DNA from: Amoebophrya sp. A120
Taxonomy: Eukaryota > Sar > Dinophyceae > Syndiniales > Amoebophryaceae
Length of the DNA: 64,000 nt
NCBI GenBank assembly: GCA_905178155.1
Contig: CAJINV010000011.1
Location: forward strand, 1,015,982 to 1,079,981
Direction of reading: 5' to 3'
This document shows positions 45,817 to 58,687 of this stretch, in pieces. The notes under the pieces are model-generated. The model saw only the letters and a list, made by a program, of their open reading frames with translations, ran no database searches and had not been told where the DNA came from. Made by a program: the position numbers and the translations under genes. Each line of letters starts with the position of its first letter. Within the stretch, counting starts at the first letter, position 1.

Positions 45817-47020
45817 AAACTGCGCTTATGTGCTTCGCGGCTCTTGTTTTTGGCGTGTTTGCCGCGGCTGCTGCAGTGCTTGCTCTTTTGCAAGCACAGG
45901 AAGACGAAAAGACATGGCCAAAGAATGACGCCCGGGCCATGACATGGCCCGGGCGTCATAAGCCTGGACAACTAACTTCTGCGGTGTGCAGAACCCACTT
46001 CCCAGAAGAGCAAAAGGGACAATGTCCCGGCAGTCTCCTCTGCTATTTGTCATGCAAAATTCACTACAAACTCACCACTTCTCATGCTAACGGGTGTTAA
46101 AGCTCTAAACCCAGCTCCTCAACCTCATTCGGAGAACTACGAGTATGCTGTGCAAAAGTATCGTACTCGTATAAATGCATTACAAATTGCATCAGCATGA
46201 CAAAAAGAATTTGTCATGCTGTTTTCGATTGGGATGGAGATTTGTAATGCATAATTGCAATTCATACGAGTACGATACTTTTGCACAGGATAACGAGGAG
46301 CAGGAAGCAATTTCCCAGTAGTCCCCCAACAAGCAGTATCCAAGAAAAAAACGTTGTTAGTGTAAATCTGTGATGCGCAACATGCAAGACGATTGCGTCT
46401 GTCATGCTTGGCATGCATCGTAGGGTCCAATAAAGGGCGTTTTCGCGTACTATCTGCGCATGACAGGTTTTTGCTGTCATGCCAGACATATTTGTAATGC
46501 TGTTCCTCCAAAGAAGTTACACCTACAATGTTTTTTTCTTGGATAAGCAGGTCAGCCTCTCCTGCAGCCCGGCTTGGAGCTTTCTTTCTCGCCACCTCAA
46601 GGCCCCCGCCGCTATTCGAACGCATACTATCCAATACAGAACCAATCTGGCCAGACCAACGCTTCAGGAATTATGGAGCAGCAAGACAGGATGAATTTAA
46701 ATTTAACCTCCTCGCAGGCGAAGCGGAGACTCCAAAACGACAACCCGTGGCTTGACGCGCAGTTAGTTCGCGCGCTCTCTATCCGGGATGTGTCTCAACA
46801 GCAAGGACTCGTGGCCCAAGGAATCAACGGTAATATGGTCGTGCCGCAAAGTAATAGTGGGACGTATTTCATTGCAGCAGAAGTAGAAGATGTTGGAGCT
46901 CCTGCTGGTGGTGTGATGGAGTACACCACTAGTACACGACGCGCAGAGGAGCAGCAACATCAGCAACCTGAAGGAGAGCAGGCCCCGTTGGAGGAGGACT
47001 TTCTACTTCCAAAAATTTGA
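45817..47020 (+). CDS. Membrane-protein gene, 3' end, second copy
   Basis: Copy of 36047-37250. It contains the right exon copy, two introners (46144-46292 and 46337-46545) and the terminal coding exon 46551-47020, which encodes the Gln/Glu-rich C-terminus. The 5' part of the gene is absent because the contig starts inside the 1.2-kb insert. Treat as the same locus as 31754-37250. Confidence 0.75.
46144..46292 (+). mobile_element. Introner (second-contig copy of 36374-36522)
   Basis: Same termini and same ACGAG direct repeat as the first copy. Confidence 0.9.
46337..46545 (+). mobile_element. Introner (second-contig copy of 36567-36775)
   Basis: Same termini and same AGCAG direct repeat as the first copy. 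Confidence 0.85.
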
Positions 47021-47740
47021 TGACGCAGCTCCCTGCTTTTGAAATATAAAATTTTGGAGTACTACACGAAAGAAAAATCACGATGTCGTGTAAGTTTCTG
47101 ACTCGAGGTTGTCGTCTAACATTTTGACCACAAGTAGCTTAGTACGAGGAGATCGCATAGAAGTTTTAACTCCTCACTCGTGTATGATGCTGTTGAGGAT
47201 GAAATCGTGCAAATTTAGGTCAATCAAACGAAGTAAGTGTCTTTTATTTGACCTAAGCGACATATACGACAACGACTACGACAAGAACGTACTAGGTGCA
47301 GGTAGTTGTACCCACTGGTATTACAACCAAGATGCAGCTCTCAGTGAGCTTGCCAGCCAACAAGCCCTGTACTAGAAAATGAAAATAGAAGCGATTCGCG
47401 CAAAAAAGACAGCCTCCTTGCTGCGCCAAGAAAAGAAAGGCCCAGGCTCCGATGTTGCAGTCTTGAACGACCCTCGATGTTCAATAGCAGCGACATGCTC
47501 GCTTGCAACAACGACACTTCGACGCTCCTGTTTCGCCCGCCGTTCTTGTGAAAACGATGGTGCGTGCACACTGCTTAAGTGCCGTGTTGTGTCGTGGCCG
47601 CTGACTTGAGTGGCGTTTTGAAAGGTAACAAGGTTACCATAGGCGTCGACTGACACGGAAGTAGTCCTCGATAACTACCACTGCATGAAGACGAAGAACA
47701 AGAGGGAATGCAAGCTCAACCCAGCAGCTAGTACGTGACT
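47021..47740. other. Intergenic (copy of 37251-37970)
   Basis: Nothing further seen beyond what is noted for the first copy. Confidence 0.4.
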
Positions 47741-49848
47741 ATGGCCGCCTCTGCTGATGTTGGGGAACAGGACGGCCAGGGCACTGCGTCTGTTGCCGAT
47801 GGAGGTGGTACGGAAAATCTTCAGCCTGCCGCATTGCAGGATCAAACCGCTACAACGCCTCGCCCCTGGGGTTTGCATTTCCCCGACATCTGGATAAACA
47901 TTTCCCGGGGGGATGGGTCTGCAGAGGTGGCGGAAAAATTGCAGGAAGAACGGAAAGACGCTGTTGCCGAGCTTGCTGTGCGATATTTCGCGTGTACAAC
48001 AGCATCATCTTCTGCGGGACCACAGCATGAAGAGCCGCCTGTTGACGAAGAAGTTAGATTGTCAACGGAGGATATCCAAGGAAAAAGGAATTACAGTTAC
48101 ACATTTGTAGTGAATTCAGCATCACGATCACAAATTTGCCTTGTAATGCAGGGATCATAAGGCAAAACACACGCAAAACGAGACCTGCAAGCATTTTGAG
48201 CATGACAGAGGTCGTCTGTCTTGCATGTCTTGCAACACAATGTCAATGTGTAGCTTTAACACTCTTTTCGTTGCATAGAGGACATTCTTGTTGACCCTTT
48301 GGAAGGCGGAATCTCCAACTTGCTCTACAAGGCAACGAACAATAAAGGCGGCGCAGCAGGAAAAAATGCGGAGAGCAGTCACGCCAATAGTTGTACAGCC
48401 CATACCGCAGTCCTAATTCGTCTCTTCGGCGACAGTAAGACGAAAAAAGCCATGTCCGTGTGTGAGCGGACCACGGAAAACCAAATCTGCTACGATTTGT
48501 TCGCAAAAGCAGACATCGGAGCGGGGGTGCTTGCGACATTCGCGAATGGAAGAATAGAGCGGTTCTTCACGGGGTCAAGGGCGTTGGAGCCGACCGAAAT
48601 GCTTGTTGGAGAGATTTCCGTGCAGATTGCCAAGAAACAAGCGGAGTTTCATCAGGTATAATAATAATTCGTTTTCGAGTGTAGTTTTGGGTCAGTTGTT
48701 ACCATCTCAAGCTCGACTACATGAGCATGTTGGTTTGGTTTGGTACGCGCAATGGAACTGCATAAGTACTGGCTTGTTTTTACTTCCCAGTAGTCAGTAC
48801 TTACTGCCTGCTCAACTTTCTCTTCTAACCACAGGTGGCCTTCGACGTTTCCTCTCGGCCAGCGAAGAACGAAGCCAGCACGAAAACGACACCCAAAAGC
48901 GAGATCTGGAGCAAACTGCACGACTGGGTTGAGAAGGCTCGTCACGCCGCAGCCTCGCCGAAGGCGCAAAACAGGCTAGATGTCGAAGAGCTGAGCGCCG
49001 AGCTCGCATTTTGGGAAACGTGGTTTGCGAAAATCGACGAGGAAAATAATGACGCTGCGAGCGAGCAGGAGAAGGAGAAGATCACCACCATTACACCAAG
49101 AACATCATCCGAAAAAAGATTATCCGACTACAACACCGCACGCCGATTTTGGAGCGAAGTAGTCTTCTGTCACCAGGATCTCCTCGGAGGCAACGTGCTG
49201 GTAGATGAGCAGAACAAAACCGCAAGTACAACTACTTCTGCTGACACGACAAACACGAAGGAAATGAAAATCAACAAAAACTCCATGCGATTGATCGACT
49301 TCGAGTACGCGTGCTGGAACCACCGGGGTCACGACATCGCGAACCACTTCAACGCGATACCGGAGTCGATGCTTATCGTCGCGAACAAGTTTGACCCGGA
49401 TGAATTTTTTCCGAGTAGGGAGCACGTGAAGAAGTACGTGGCAAGTTACCTGCAGGAGCTTTTCAAGATAAAGCACGGCATAAGTAAAGATGAAACTGCA
49501 GAGCAGGCTGCAGTAGAAAATGCTCAGCCGCAAATGGACTCGTCCTCCACCTCCGCGGTCGTCGAGGTCCTCACTTCCGACTCCGGGCTCGACGCGCTCC
49601 TCGAGTACTGCCCTTTGGCCGAGCTGTACTGGATCCTCTGGGCGGTGATTCTTAGCGCCACGTCCGATGTGGGCTTTGACTACCAGAACTACGCCGAAAT
49701 GCGGTGGAACGCGGGGTACAAAAAGTACAAAAAGGAAGTGCTCGCGAGAAGAGAAAACCTGCTAGAGGCAGCTGGTTCGTCGAATAGTAAAAGACCGAAG
49801 AGCACCTTCTGCGCGTTTGGAGGTGGCTCTTGCGCGCGCGCGAAGTGA
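47741..49848 (+). CDS. Choline/ethanolamine kinase, second copy
   Basis: Exons 47741-48072, 48283-48655 and 48835-49848, with the same introner (48073-48277) and GT-AG intron (48656-48834) as 37971-40078. No difference in the protein was noticed. Most likely one locus represented twice by the assembly, not a gene duplication: identity extends through introns, introners and intergenic DNA. Confidence 0.9.
48073..48277 (+). mobile_element. Introner (second-contig copy of 38303-38507)
   Basis: Same termini and GAGGA direct repeat. Confidence 0.78.
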
Positions 49849-50705
49849 TTCCATTTGCGCTATATTCATATCCGTGTGGGTAAAAACAACTAACTTTGAA
49901 TTTTTGACAACTAAGCGCCTGCTTCGAGTTCTTGTTCTGTGACCAAAAGTACCACCAGTGCATTTTAGTAGTGATGAACGCCAACGCGATAGAATGAAGA
50001 TGTTGTGGTCGACCATGCGGGTGCCGTGACCCTAGCAGTGCATTACATAAAAGTTTTTCAAAAGTACATCGTTTCGACGACGTGATCTATTTCTTGCGAT
50101 CGCAGCTTTTTTCTGCTTCCAGCAACAGTGTCTGGACAAATCGGTTCTGGGGAAGATATCTTCACTTCAAACCATTTACATCCAGAAAACATTTTCGACA
50201 CTGAAGTGTTGGAGAAAGCTTCGTTTCGATAGTTTGCCTCTGTGAATATCCGAGCTGTAGTGGTGGCACTAAAAAACCGGATTTACTGAACTTTCAGAGA
50301 GTCAGGATGTGGCACTGAGTCACGACGTTATTCTTATTTCTAAAAGAAGAGAGTACCTATAATTGGAAGGGCGGGCCGGCGCATGTTCGGAGTGTAAACA
50401 AAGACGAGAGTTATGATGTTCAAGTAGCAGCGTTGAGGTTGCACATCTTGTTGTCACGAGTAGAGCTACACCTACACTGCGCATCATTAAAAATGCTGGC
50501 ATTGTGGATGCTTCATTCGTCGCTGCACAGACACGACTCATCCTGGCTGAGGAAGAGAACTTCGCCATGTGTAACTGGAGGAGCACAGCGTACACCTGCC
50601 AGTCGTGCTGAACCGCGGGTCACGACCACCGCGTCAACCTCAACCGGGCTGTCGTCTTCGTGGTAGGCAGAGGTGTATCCCATCCGCAACCAGCACTAGT
50701 GGATC
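49849..50705. other. Intergenic (copy of 40079-40935)
   Basis: Nothing further seen beyond what is noted for the first copy. Confidence 0.4.
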
Positions 50706-53700
50706 ATGCTGGAAGCCCCTACAGGAACGAGCGGCGCGCCCGTGCGGCGCATGTCGCGGTCGATGACGACCATTCAGAATCCTGACGGCGGACCGACTCT
50801 TTTACGCGAATCTGGCCAGCTATGGAACTGTCAGGATCGAAATCGTCAAAGTTGAAATAATTTGTCATGCATAAAATGCAAGGCACGAAGTGCCTGTCTT
50901 GCCGGGATGGCAAATGAGGCCGATTGTGAGCCTGTTTCGGGTTTGAAATAGAGCTGCTAAAGTAGCATGACAAAAGCAGTCTTCTGTGCGCAAACAGCAT
51001 GACAAATTGGATTCCGATGCTCGGAAAATTTGTCATGCGCCGCTTGATATGTGGGCTTCCGACTGGCATCCATTTTATGCATGACAAACTATTTCAATTT
51101 CAACTTTGACGATTTCAATCCTGACACGCCCATAACAGCCCTCGCAACCCTTTGTTCGAAGCGTGCGACGCTCGCAAACACGGCCGGAGTCAGACTTGCT
51201 GGATCCAGGTACAACTATGGTGGTAGGGCACAATTACCAAACGATAGCATATGAGAAAATAAATGACAACAGTGTAACATCAGAGCCACTAGATCTAGAA
51301 CTAGCAGTAGTTTTGCATAATCAATACACCCACACACGACCATCAGGTGGGCTCATGGTGGGCAGTCCGAACCGTCGGAGCTTCCTTCGCCCCCAGCTCT
51401 CCCGCCAGGGCACCCTGGATTCCCCGGAGAGTCGCCGCGCGTCCGTGGTCGCCGGGCCACCGCCGTCGTCCAGAGACATGATGGGCGGAGGAGTAGGTGG
51501 GACTGACATCATCGAGGCCAGCGAGCGGGAAAGTTTGAAGGGCGGCGGCGGTGGGGGGCAACCGCAGCACCAGCACCACGGCTTTGGGTTCCGGTCGACG
51601 AGCAGGTCGAGAATATGGGACGACGTGCAGGAGGGGAATAATTTGCTGAAAACGTTTTTGGAACCGACAGGAAACAGTCCGGCGAAGGGAATAGGTTTCT
51701 GGTTTTTTCTTTGATTTTTGTGATTGTATGAAAGCGGGAACGAACGAACGTGTGGAAGTAGCCAGTGTACCCTTCTTTCCAACGACAATCTCAAGCTGCA
51801 TCTGCTTTTTGGATATCAAGTAAAAAAGCAGTTGCACAAATAGTCGCAGGACACACTAATCGCACTCGCACATCACCAGATAGCAGAAAACATATCAACA
51901 CCGGCAGTTCCCCGCGCCAACTCGCAGACCCAGCTGGACAAGATTCTTCACCACGGTGGGTTATCAAATGCAAAAATGTCTGGGTCTGGAGGAGTGGAAA
52001 CTTGTCATGCATATTTCCATGTCCCAGGAGGTTTGGCATGCAGGAGCTAGCATGACAGATTCTGCGAAGTCTCTATCAAGCCTATCCTGCATGACAAACT
52101 GCCACGAAACTTGTTCAAACGTGGACACCTTTTGGTAATCATGCAACACAAATTTTTGCACTATCCAGACTTAGCATGACAAGTTCCAACCTTCCAGACC
52201 CAGACATTTTTGCATTTGATACGGGTCGGTTCTGGACAACATTCACGAGGTGGTGAACGAAGTGAAGCTCATGGACAGCCAGAATCCGCATTCTCTAAGA
52301 GCCTTTGTCGCGAAGAAGAAGCTGCTGCTCTGGCTGTTCATGGAAGAACCGTTTCTCACCCCGGTTTCCACGGCTTACTCCCTCGGGATGATTGTGCTGG
52401 TCGTGTTTGGGTTTTACACTGCAGTGAAGCCACAGGTACTCATTTTTACGAGCATTCAGAACAACTGCTGCGATTTCTTGCAATGCTGTGAATGCTGCGA
52501 ATGTTGTGTTTGTGATGCATAAAAATAAAATTAAAAGCAATTATGACGACAAAAACTAGACCTACGAAGCCTTCACCGGTGAGTTCCACGATACCGCCTG
52601 GGTGGAGGAGAAGCTTTTTTGGTGGACGTTCGCAATTAACCTCATCTGCACGCTGGAGACCGCACTACGCTTCTCGGTCGCACCGGTGAAGATGAAGTTC
52701 ATAAACCAAGTTTCGAACCTGTTCGACATTCTGGCGGTGCTCCCCTTCTGGATCAACAATTGTTTCCGGCTAGACAAACACGTCTCCCCCGGCCTCCGTT
52801 ACATCTCCGTTTTCGGTGCGGTTTTCTGGTTGGTCAAGCTCTGCAGATATTTCCCAGGTTGGTACCTACTCCGCATGGCATTGCGGAACAGCATGGCGGC
52901 TTTGTTAATCCCGGTGTTTTTCCTGTTGATGATGGGTGTTGCGGGGGCGTCGCTCGTGTTGACGTTTGACTGGATTTCTGCCGTGAACGGCGGGATCCCC
53001 TTGCAGATCTCTTCCTGGATGAAGGCTTTTCACTACATCATGGTGGTCACCATCTCCATCGACGTATCACCAGTTTACGGGACCGCGGCGCAATCCGCCT
53101 TGGCGCAAGCGATCGCGGTGTTGTGGATGTATTTGGGTGTGATTTTCCTCTCCATGCCCATCGCAATCGTGGGAACGTGCTTCTCCCAGACCTGGTTCGA
53201 CCAGGACAGAATCGTGTTAGTGGAGAAGGTCCGATCGAGAATGCGGCAGCAGGGGTACACGACGGACGACTTGCGGGAGGTTTTTGACGAGGTGGATGAG
53301 GACGGGTCAGGCGAGATCGATTTCTACGAGTTCAAGCGCATGCTCGAAGCGTTCCACTTCTTCGCGCCGATCGGGAAAACGAGGAAACTCTTCAACCACT
53401 TCGATACTAATGGGACAGGCTCAATAAGTTATCAGGAGTTCGTCTGCGTCATTTTTCCCGAGATCACCGACATTGTCGACTGGGACACGCAACGGGTGGA
53501 TCGAGACGCTTTGGAGGTGATAGAGGAGGTGGAATCCGATTTGGAAGAAGACTCCTCCGCCCTGTACAGCAGTACCGGCAGTAGTGGTGCGGATGATGAG
53601 AGCTCGGAGTCGTTTCTGCAAAAACGATCTAGATCGCAGTCGTTGGACAAAAAGTCGGTGAACTTTTCGAAGACAAGTAGCGAAGACGAGGAGGAGGACG

Positions 53701-56700
53701 AGGATGGGCCGGCGCGGTTGAGCATCCCGGGGCTGATATCGAAGGGAAAATTGGTCGTGCACAATCCTCTAAAGGAAGAAAAGCCTGATGCTGGTCGTGA
53801 ACCGCCTGATAAAGACAATAAGAGTGCAACTACAGCTGCAACAGTAGGAGCTGCATCAGAACCACCTCCACCAGCAGATGACAGCACAGCCGGCGGGGGT
53901 GGCGAAAATGGTACAGATGATGCAAAAGCGGAACAAGGCGTGGTCACGCAACAAGACAACCCCACTCCCGACTTGAACGACAGTAGCATGTTGATCAACG
54001 TTCCAGATCATGACACCTCTTTCGCATCATCCGGGAAAAAAAATCAAGCCACGTCACAGAAACAAGCACCAGGCGGCACAAATCCACGCGAGGAAATCGG
54101 CGGTAGCTCTGGATCTTCAAAAAACTCAAAGGAAGAGCAGGCGGACAACCCAGCAGATCCGAATCCTGCGTCACCAATGGCAGCAGGAGCCAATGACGCC
54201 CCACCACCTCAGAAAAACGGCGAAGAAACTTCTACCCAAGTAGAAATGAAGCCAGAATCACCGCCTCCCGACGACCCCGTCCCGGAGCGCGTTGTCCCGC
54301 GCAGAAGGCAGCAGAGCAGTACCGCCCGTCCGAGGATTGGCACAGTGGAGTCCGTAGCATCACGAGCGTCGAGGCGGTCCACGCGGTCCGGGAGGCGAAG
54401 CAGGCGGGAGAGCAGTGGTCGGCGGTCGTCTAATCGCGACGAAAACGGCGGGAATTCCGCAGTAGAGAAGAACAGCTCCCTGGTTTCGGCGTTGAGCGTC
54501 GCGGCGTTAAATCTGGGGAAAGCGGCAATACGAAGAGGAAGCTCCATGGTATCGATTTTGGCTGTGAGAAGATGATGCTCTACCATGTTGCAACATTTTC
54601 ATCCACCTCGCAGAATTTTGATTTTTTAGTAGAGGTGTCGCACAGTAGAAGCACTCCTGCAAACCGCAATCGCACTACACAGGTTTCCCTCGGACCCAAC
54701 GACGAGGAACTGCTGGGTCAAAACATCGTGGTGGACAAGGGCGTAATGCGCCGGACCCGGTCTACCGACGGCTTTGCGGCGGGCTCGCTCACCGGCAGCT
54801 TGGGGCTTGCCTCCGGCGGAACCAGTCCGCCGCCACGGGGCGGCGCGCTGGCCGCCATGGCCTCTGGTGGTAGATACTAACTTTTTGCCGAAAAAATTAT
54901 CGGGAAGATGATCTTGATGGAAGACATGCAAGTGCCGATGTAGTATTTCTTCTAGTGAAGAACAAGCTCCTTGTTCGAAAACAAAAAATCGCACCCACCC
55001 CTGGAGGTTCCTCCATTACAACAGGTCCGATCCCACGCGGCAGACGTTCGGGTGGAGAGCAGCTACAATCAAGACCTTCTGGCGGCGCAGCAACGGCCAG
55101 TTCCACCAAATCTTCTGCCAGACCACTTGAACAAGCCGTCGACGGAAATATTAATCTCGTCCCTGTTGCTCGCACTCTTTCCGCCGGCGCCGCCAGGGTG
55201 TCTCCGGCCAGTGGCGCTGCCGGCATTTTCAGTTCCCTGTTTGGTCGGAGTTCTTCGAGGAAGACCGACGCAGCGAGGGGGGCCCCAGAGATCACGACAA
55301 GCGCTGCGATGGGGGGAGGTGGAGGTGGAATCGTGCCAACAACAAGCATATCGAATGTAAAAATGTCTGGGTCTGGAACATTCTGACGCTTGTCATGCAC
55401 GTTTTGCATGAGCCCTGATGTCTGTGATGCATGCCCTAGCATCACAGATTTTTTCAGACCTTCTTGATGCCTATTCCGCATGACAAATGCCCTCTCCGCG
55501 CAGCAAAAATTACATTCCTTTTGGTACTCATGCAATACAGATTTTTCTGGAATCCAAATGTAGCATCACAAGTTGCATTCTTCCAGACCCATACACTTTT
55601 ACATTTGATAAAGCAAACTCGGCGTTCTTACCGGGAAAACCGCGTCGCCGGTAAGAGGGGCGTGGGTGATCTTGATCGGACTATACTTTTTTACTTTCAG
55701 CTCCTTCTTCTTCATCGTCTATGCCGCTGCAGCTCTTTTTGTGGCTCAGCTTGCACGCACGAAAGATGATGAGCTTTTTAACAAAAACAGGTCGAGGCCG
55801 CGCTCCGCCAGAGTTTTGGCGCCACACACCTTCTTCGCCAGTCGCATACAGCGACAGATAGCCGCAGAAGCCTGTTGCATAACCCGAACTCCGCCGTGGC
55901 GGCAGTCTCAGACGCCGATAGTGCGCTCCTGCGCACGAGCGTGACAGCCACTGGCGGAGGTCTTACTACAACCGGCGCAACTGCAGCACCAGGCGGTGGC
56001 CCCGTGAAGAAAACGCGGTCAAGGGGGATGAAGACAAAGGATCAGAACAAGCGTGGAGGTCGAGGAGGCCAGAACGGAACGGGATCATCTGGGGGAATAA
56101 TCAGCGGCAGTTTTGATCCTTTGAACAACAGCACGGGAACATCAACAGCTGCAAGCAGCGTGCCTAATTCGCTACCCCACAGCGTAGGTACACTATCGAG
56201 CCTGCAGCACCGGGAGCAGGCTGGAAACGGTACTCTCTTCGGCACTCACGTGGGCTCACGAGGGGGTCCGCCGGGTCCGGGTGGGTTTTGGCTCGCCGGC
56301 GGATTCGGAGGTGCAGTGGGCGGGAACAGCGGTGGAAATAATTCAAATATCGGAGGAAGTGGCGGGAGCAACAGTGGCAGTGCTGGGAACAGCAATGTTG
56401 ACCTTCCGACCGTTTTACAACGAGTCACCGCACGAGTGACCACACTGGAGCAGCAGCTGAACCAAATCGCTGATTTCCAAAAGCAGTGTCTGGCGGTGTT
56501 AAGCTCGACCAACTTGTCCTCCACCAGCTCGCCGTCTAATGCCGGAGGCAATGGTGGTACCGCGACAGCACCAAACGGTGCAGGAGCTGCTGCTGGTTCC
56601 ACAGCGTCCTCTTCCCAGACTTCCTCAGTCTCGAAAATGGCATCGTTGACCCTGGAAGCGCCACAGTCTTCGAATCAGCGCCGCGGCAGCAGCTCCAGTC

Positions 56701-57509
56701 GGCGCGGCAGTACGGCGAGTAGAAGGGGAAGTGCGGTCAGCAGGAGAGGGAGCACTGCGAGTAGGAGGGGGAGTGTGGAAAAGGAGATGAATCAGCAGCA
56801 TGGCGTCATACCAACTGCAAATGCAAATTCGACAGTCACCATACCGGGTTCTACTTCCCTGCCGTTGAAGAACCACAGACGCGGAAGTTTGGAGAAGATT
56901 GCCGGCGTTTTGAATTTGGACCGACTCGTCGCGTCCACCAGTTTGATGGGCACTTCTTCCCAAAACCACCGACGCGCATCCAGGACCAGTATCATCACCT
57001 CCTCGGAGTTCTACCGCGGGCTCGGAGCGTCCCAAACGCTGCCGGGCAGTGGGGGTGCGGGGACCGGAAGTGTGAATTTAAGGCGGTCGAGCAATTTGGG
57101 CGGCGCGCGGAGCAGCCTGATTGTTCCGGGAGGTCGAGGCTCGGTGTCTTTGGGTGGACCAGGGAGTAGTGGCGCAGCTGGTGGTCCTTCAGGGGCAGCG
57201 TTGGTAGAGATCGTGTCGCACGAAAGTGGCGGGGGTCAAAACAGTAGTACGTCCTCCTTTGGACTGGATATGAACAACGCAGCTGCTGCTGTAAAAAAGA
57301 AGCTGCAGATCAATACAGATCTGAATGTCGAGCGGGAATTCGTGCAAACACCTTCGGAAGATCTTCAAAACAGCAGCACGGGGGGAGGCGGTGGTACAAC
57401 TAGTAGTGGAGCAGGAGGGCCAACGACGAATCAAGATGCCGGTCCTCCTGGTCGTTCGCAACAACAAGAAACCACCAGCCAGGAACCGGAAGTGTATCCG
57501 GAGCAGTAG
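50706..57509 (+). CDS. Voltage-gated cation channel with two EF-hands, atypical pore
   Basis: Exons 50706-50820, 51140-51208, 51347-51694, 51884-51961, 52227-52435, 52560-54548, 54683-54866, 55025-55348, 55616-55650 and 55791-57509 total 5,070 nt (1,689 aa). Three interruptions are introners, six are GT-AG introns. One six-segment, Kv-like domain: S1 ~228-268 (LLLWLFMEEPFLTPVSTAYS), S2 ~291-309, S3 ~321-342 (NLFDILAVLPFWI), S4 ~351-377 with few basic residues (LVKLCRYFPGWYLLRMALR), S5 ~385-408, pore ~425-445, S6 ~454-478. The pore reads VVTISIDVSP where K+ channels have TVGYGD. Two EF-hands follow (loops DEDGSGEIDFYE 519-530 and DTNGTGSISYQE 555-566), so Ca2+ regulation is likely. The long C-terminus is disordered and acidic, then Gly/Ser-rich with RRGS repeats. 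Ion selectivity is uncertain. Intron 51209-51346 is in frame and open, so it might be retained. Confidence 0.85.
50821..51134 (+). mobile_element. Introner (second-contig copy of 41051-41364)
   Basis: Same termini and flanking repeat as the first copy. Confidence 0.82.
51962..52221 (+). mobile_element. Introner (second-contig copy of 42192-42451)
   Basis: Same termini and flanking repeat as the first copy. Confidence 0.87.
55349..55610 (+). mobile_element. Introner, TGTCTGGGTCTGGA-type termini, 262 bp (complete)
   Basis: Left tatcgaatgtaaaaatgtct, right tacacttttacatttgata. Perfect direct repeat AAGCA (55344-55348, 55611-55615). Excision gives VPTTSKLGVL (phase 1). The first-contig copy is cut by the gap. 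Confidence 0.88.
56680..56783 (+). repeat. RRGS-type repeats in the channel C-terminus
   Basis: Encodes five Arg-Arg-Gly-Ser units in close series (RRGSSSSRRGSTASRRGS, then two more), with further HRRGS/RRSS units after it. The spacing and codons suggest expansion of a short unit. Such sites fit the basophilic (PKA-like) kinase consensus. Confidence 0.8.
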
Positions 57510-58687
57510 GAATTGTGCAGATGAAGCAGGAGGTATAGGTAGAATCTCAATCTGATTTGTACATCTTTTGGATGGGGAGCATGGCTTTCCGTACACTCGA
57601 ATTAAGGTTTTCACAACGCAGTATACAAGTGAACAAGAACACAGTGACATCTTTCAGGCAGTTATTATTTGAAGTGACGAGTGATATATGATGTCTTGAA
57701 TCGGACCCAGAAGTAGATTTAATAGTATAAACACGGTTTTTTTTCTCGAACAAAGAATTTCTAGGCTAATACTCAAGCCATTTTCCTTTGTAATTTACAA
57801 AGCCGGGCGCGGGCACACGTCGCACAGGCGCAAAGTCTGCATCGTGTCCGCCCGTCGTCCTGCTAAGCTAGTAACGTCGTCAATACCCGTAGCAATTCGA
57901 AACCTAGCGATTTAAGTTCACTAGAAAAAAGGTCAGATATGAAAGGCAAGAACGCTCAAGAGGAAAAAGTCATCAGGCGCGACCAATAGCAATAAGTGAC
58001 AGTGCAGTTTGACTTTGACGAAGACGAAGCTGATCTAATATCAGGACGAACGAAAAGAAGAATGCCTGACGCACTTCCATCTTTTCCTGCACCAGCTTGG
58101 CGTACAGCAAGGCCGACTTTTGTTCTCACTTCTCATAGTATGACTCTAGTAGATACGGAGACGGACACCACTCTTGCAGCTGCCCTGATAAAAAAATTTC
58201 GATCAATCGGTCGTGCGCGCAGTGCAATGCTCTCATGAGTAGACTCTACTACATCTCAGTCTCACGACTCGTACGATGCCAATGCCCTTTGGTAAAATAT
58301 TTCGGTCGTATTCGTATTGAAACTCTCTCATACGTCGTTTTTCCTTTTCGTTCTTCTGCTTCTGTTGTCGTTCATTTGTTGAAAATAATCGTTCGTCTGC
58401 TTCCATTCAGTGCATTTTCAATCGGTGAAACCACTCGAATTTTTCTCAAAAAATACGAATTAAAACTCCGCATACCAAAACCAATCAAATTTCAGGCCCC
58501 CAGTCAGTCAGTACACGACCTATAATTGTAAATTTGTTTCTCTGCACCCGAAAGCGTTTCTGTCCCCAAAGTTGTATATCGTCGATCATATATTCATGTC
58601 CTCCCCCACCCGGCGAAGAAGTGTTACCCTCATTCAAACGATTCTCACAAGAACCACAAACTTAAACCGCAACCACAAACACCAAAA
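57510..58687. other. Intergenic
   Basis: About 1.2 kb, AT-rich, without introners. An 80-codon frame at 57996-58238 starts with GTG and shows no domain; I do not call it. Confidence 0.4.

Larger units (their letters stand above)
45817..55486 (+). repeat. Second copy of the 9,670-bp segment (contig overlap)
   Basis: Equals 36047-45716 shifted by 9,770. Unlike the first copy it continues without a break into unique sequence at 55487, completing both the introner and the channel gene. Confidence 0.95.

Noticed and set aside
36047-55486. True tandem duplication of kinase and channel genes
   Set aside because: Apparent identity through non-coding DNA, a 100-N placeholder gap and breakpoints inside repeats fit an unmerged contig overlap better than a recent duplication.
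57996-58238. Possible 80-aa gene
   Set aside because: GTG start, no domain, no intron links; coding status cannot be supported.
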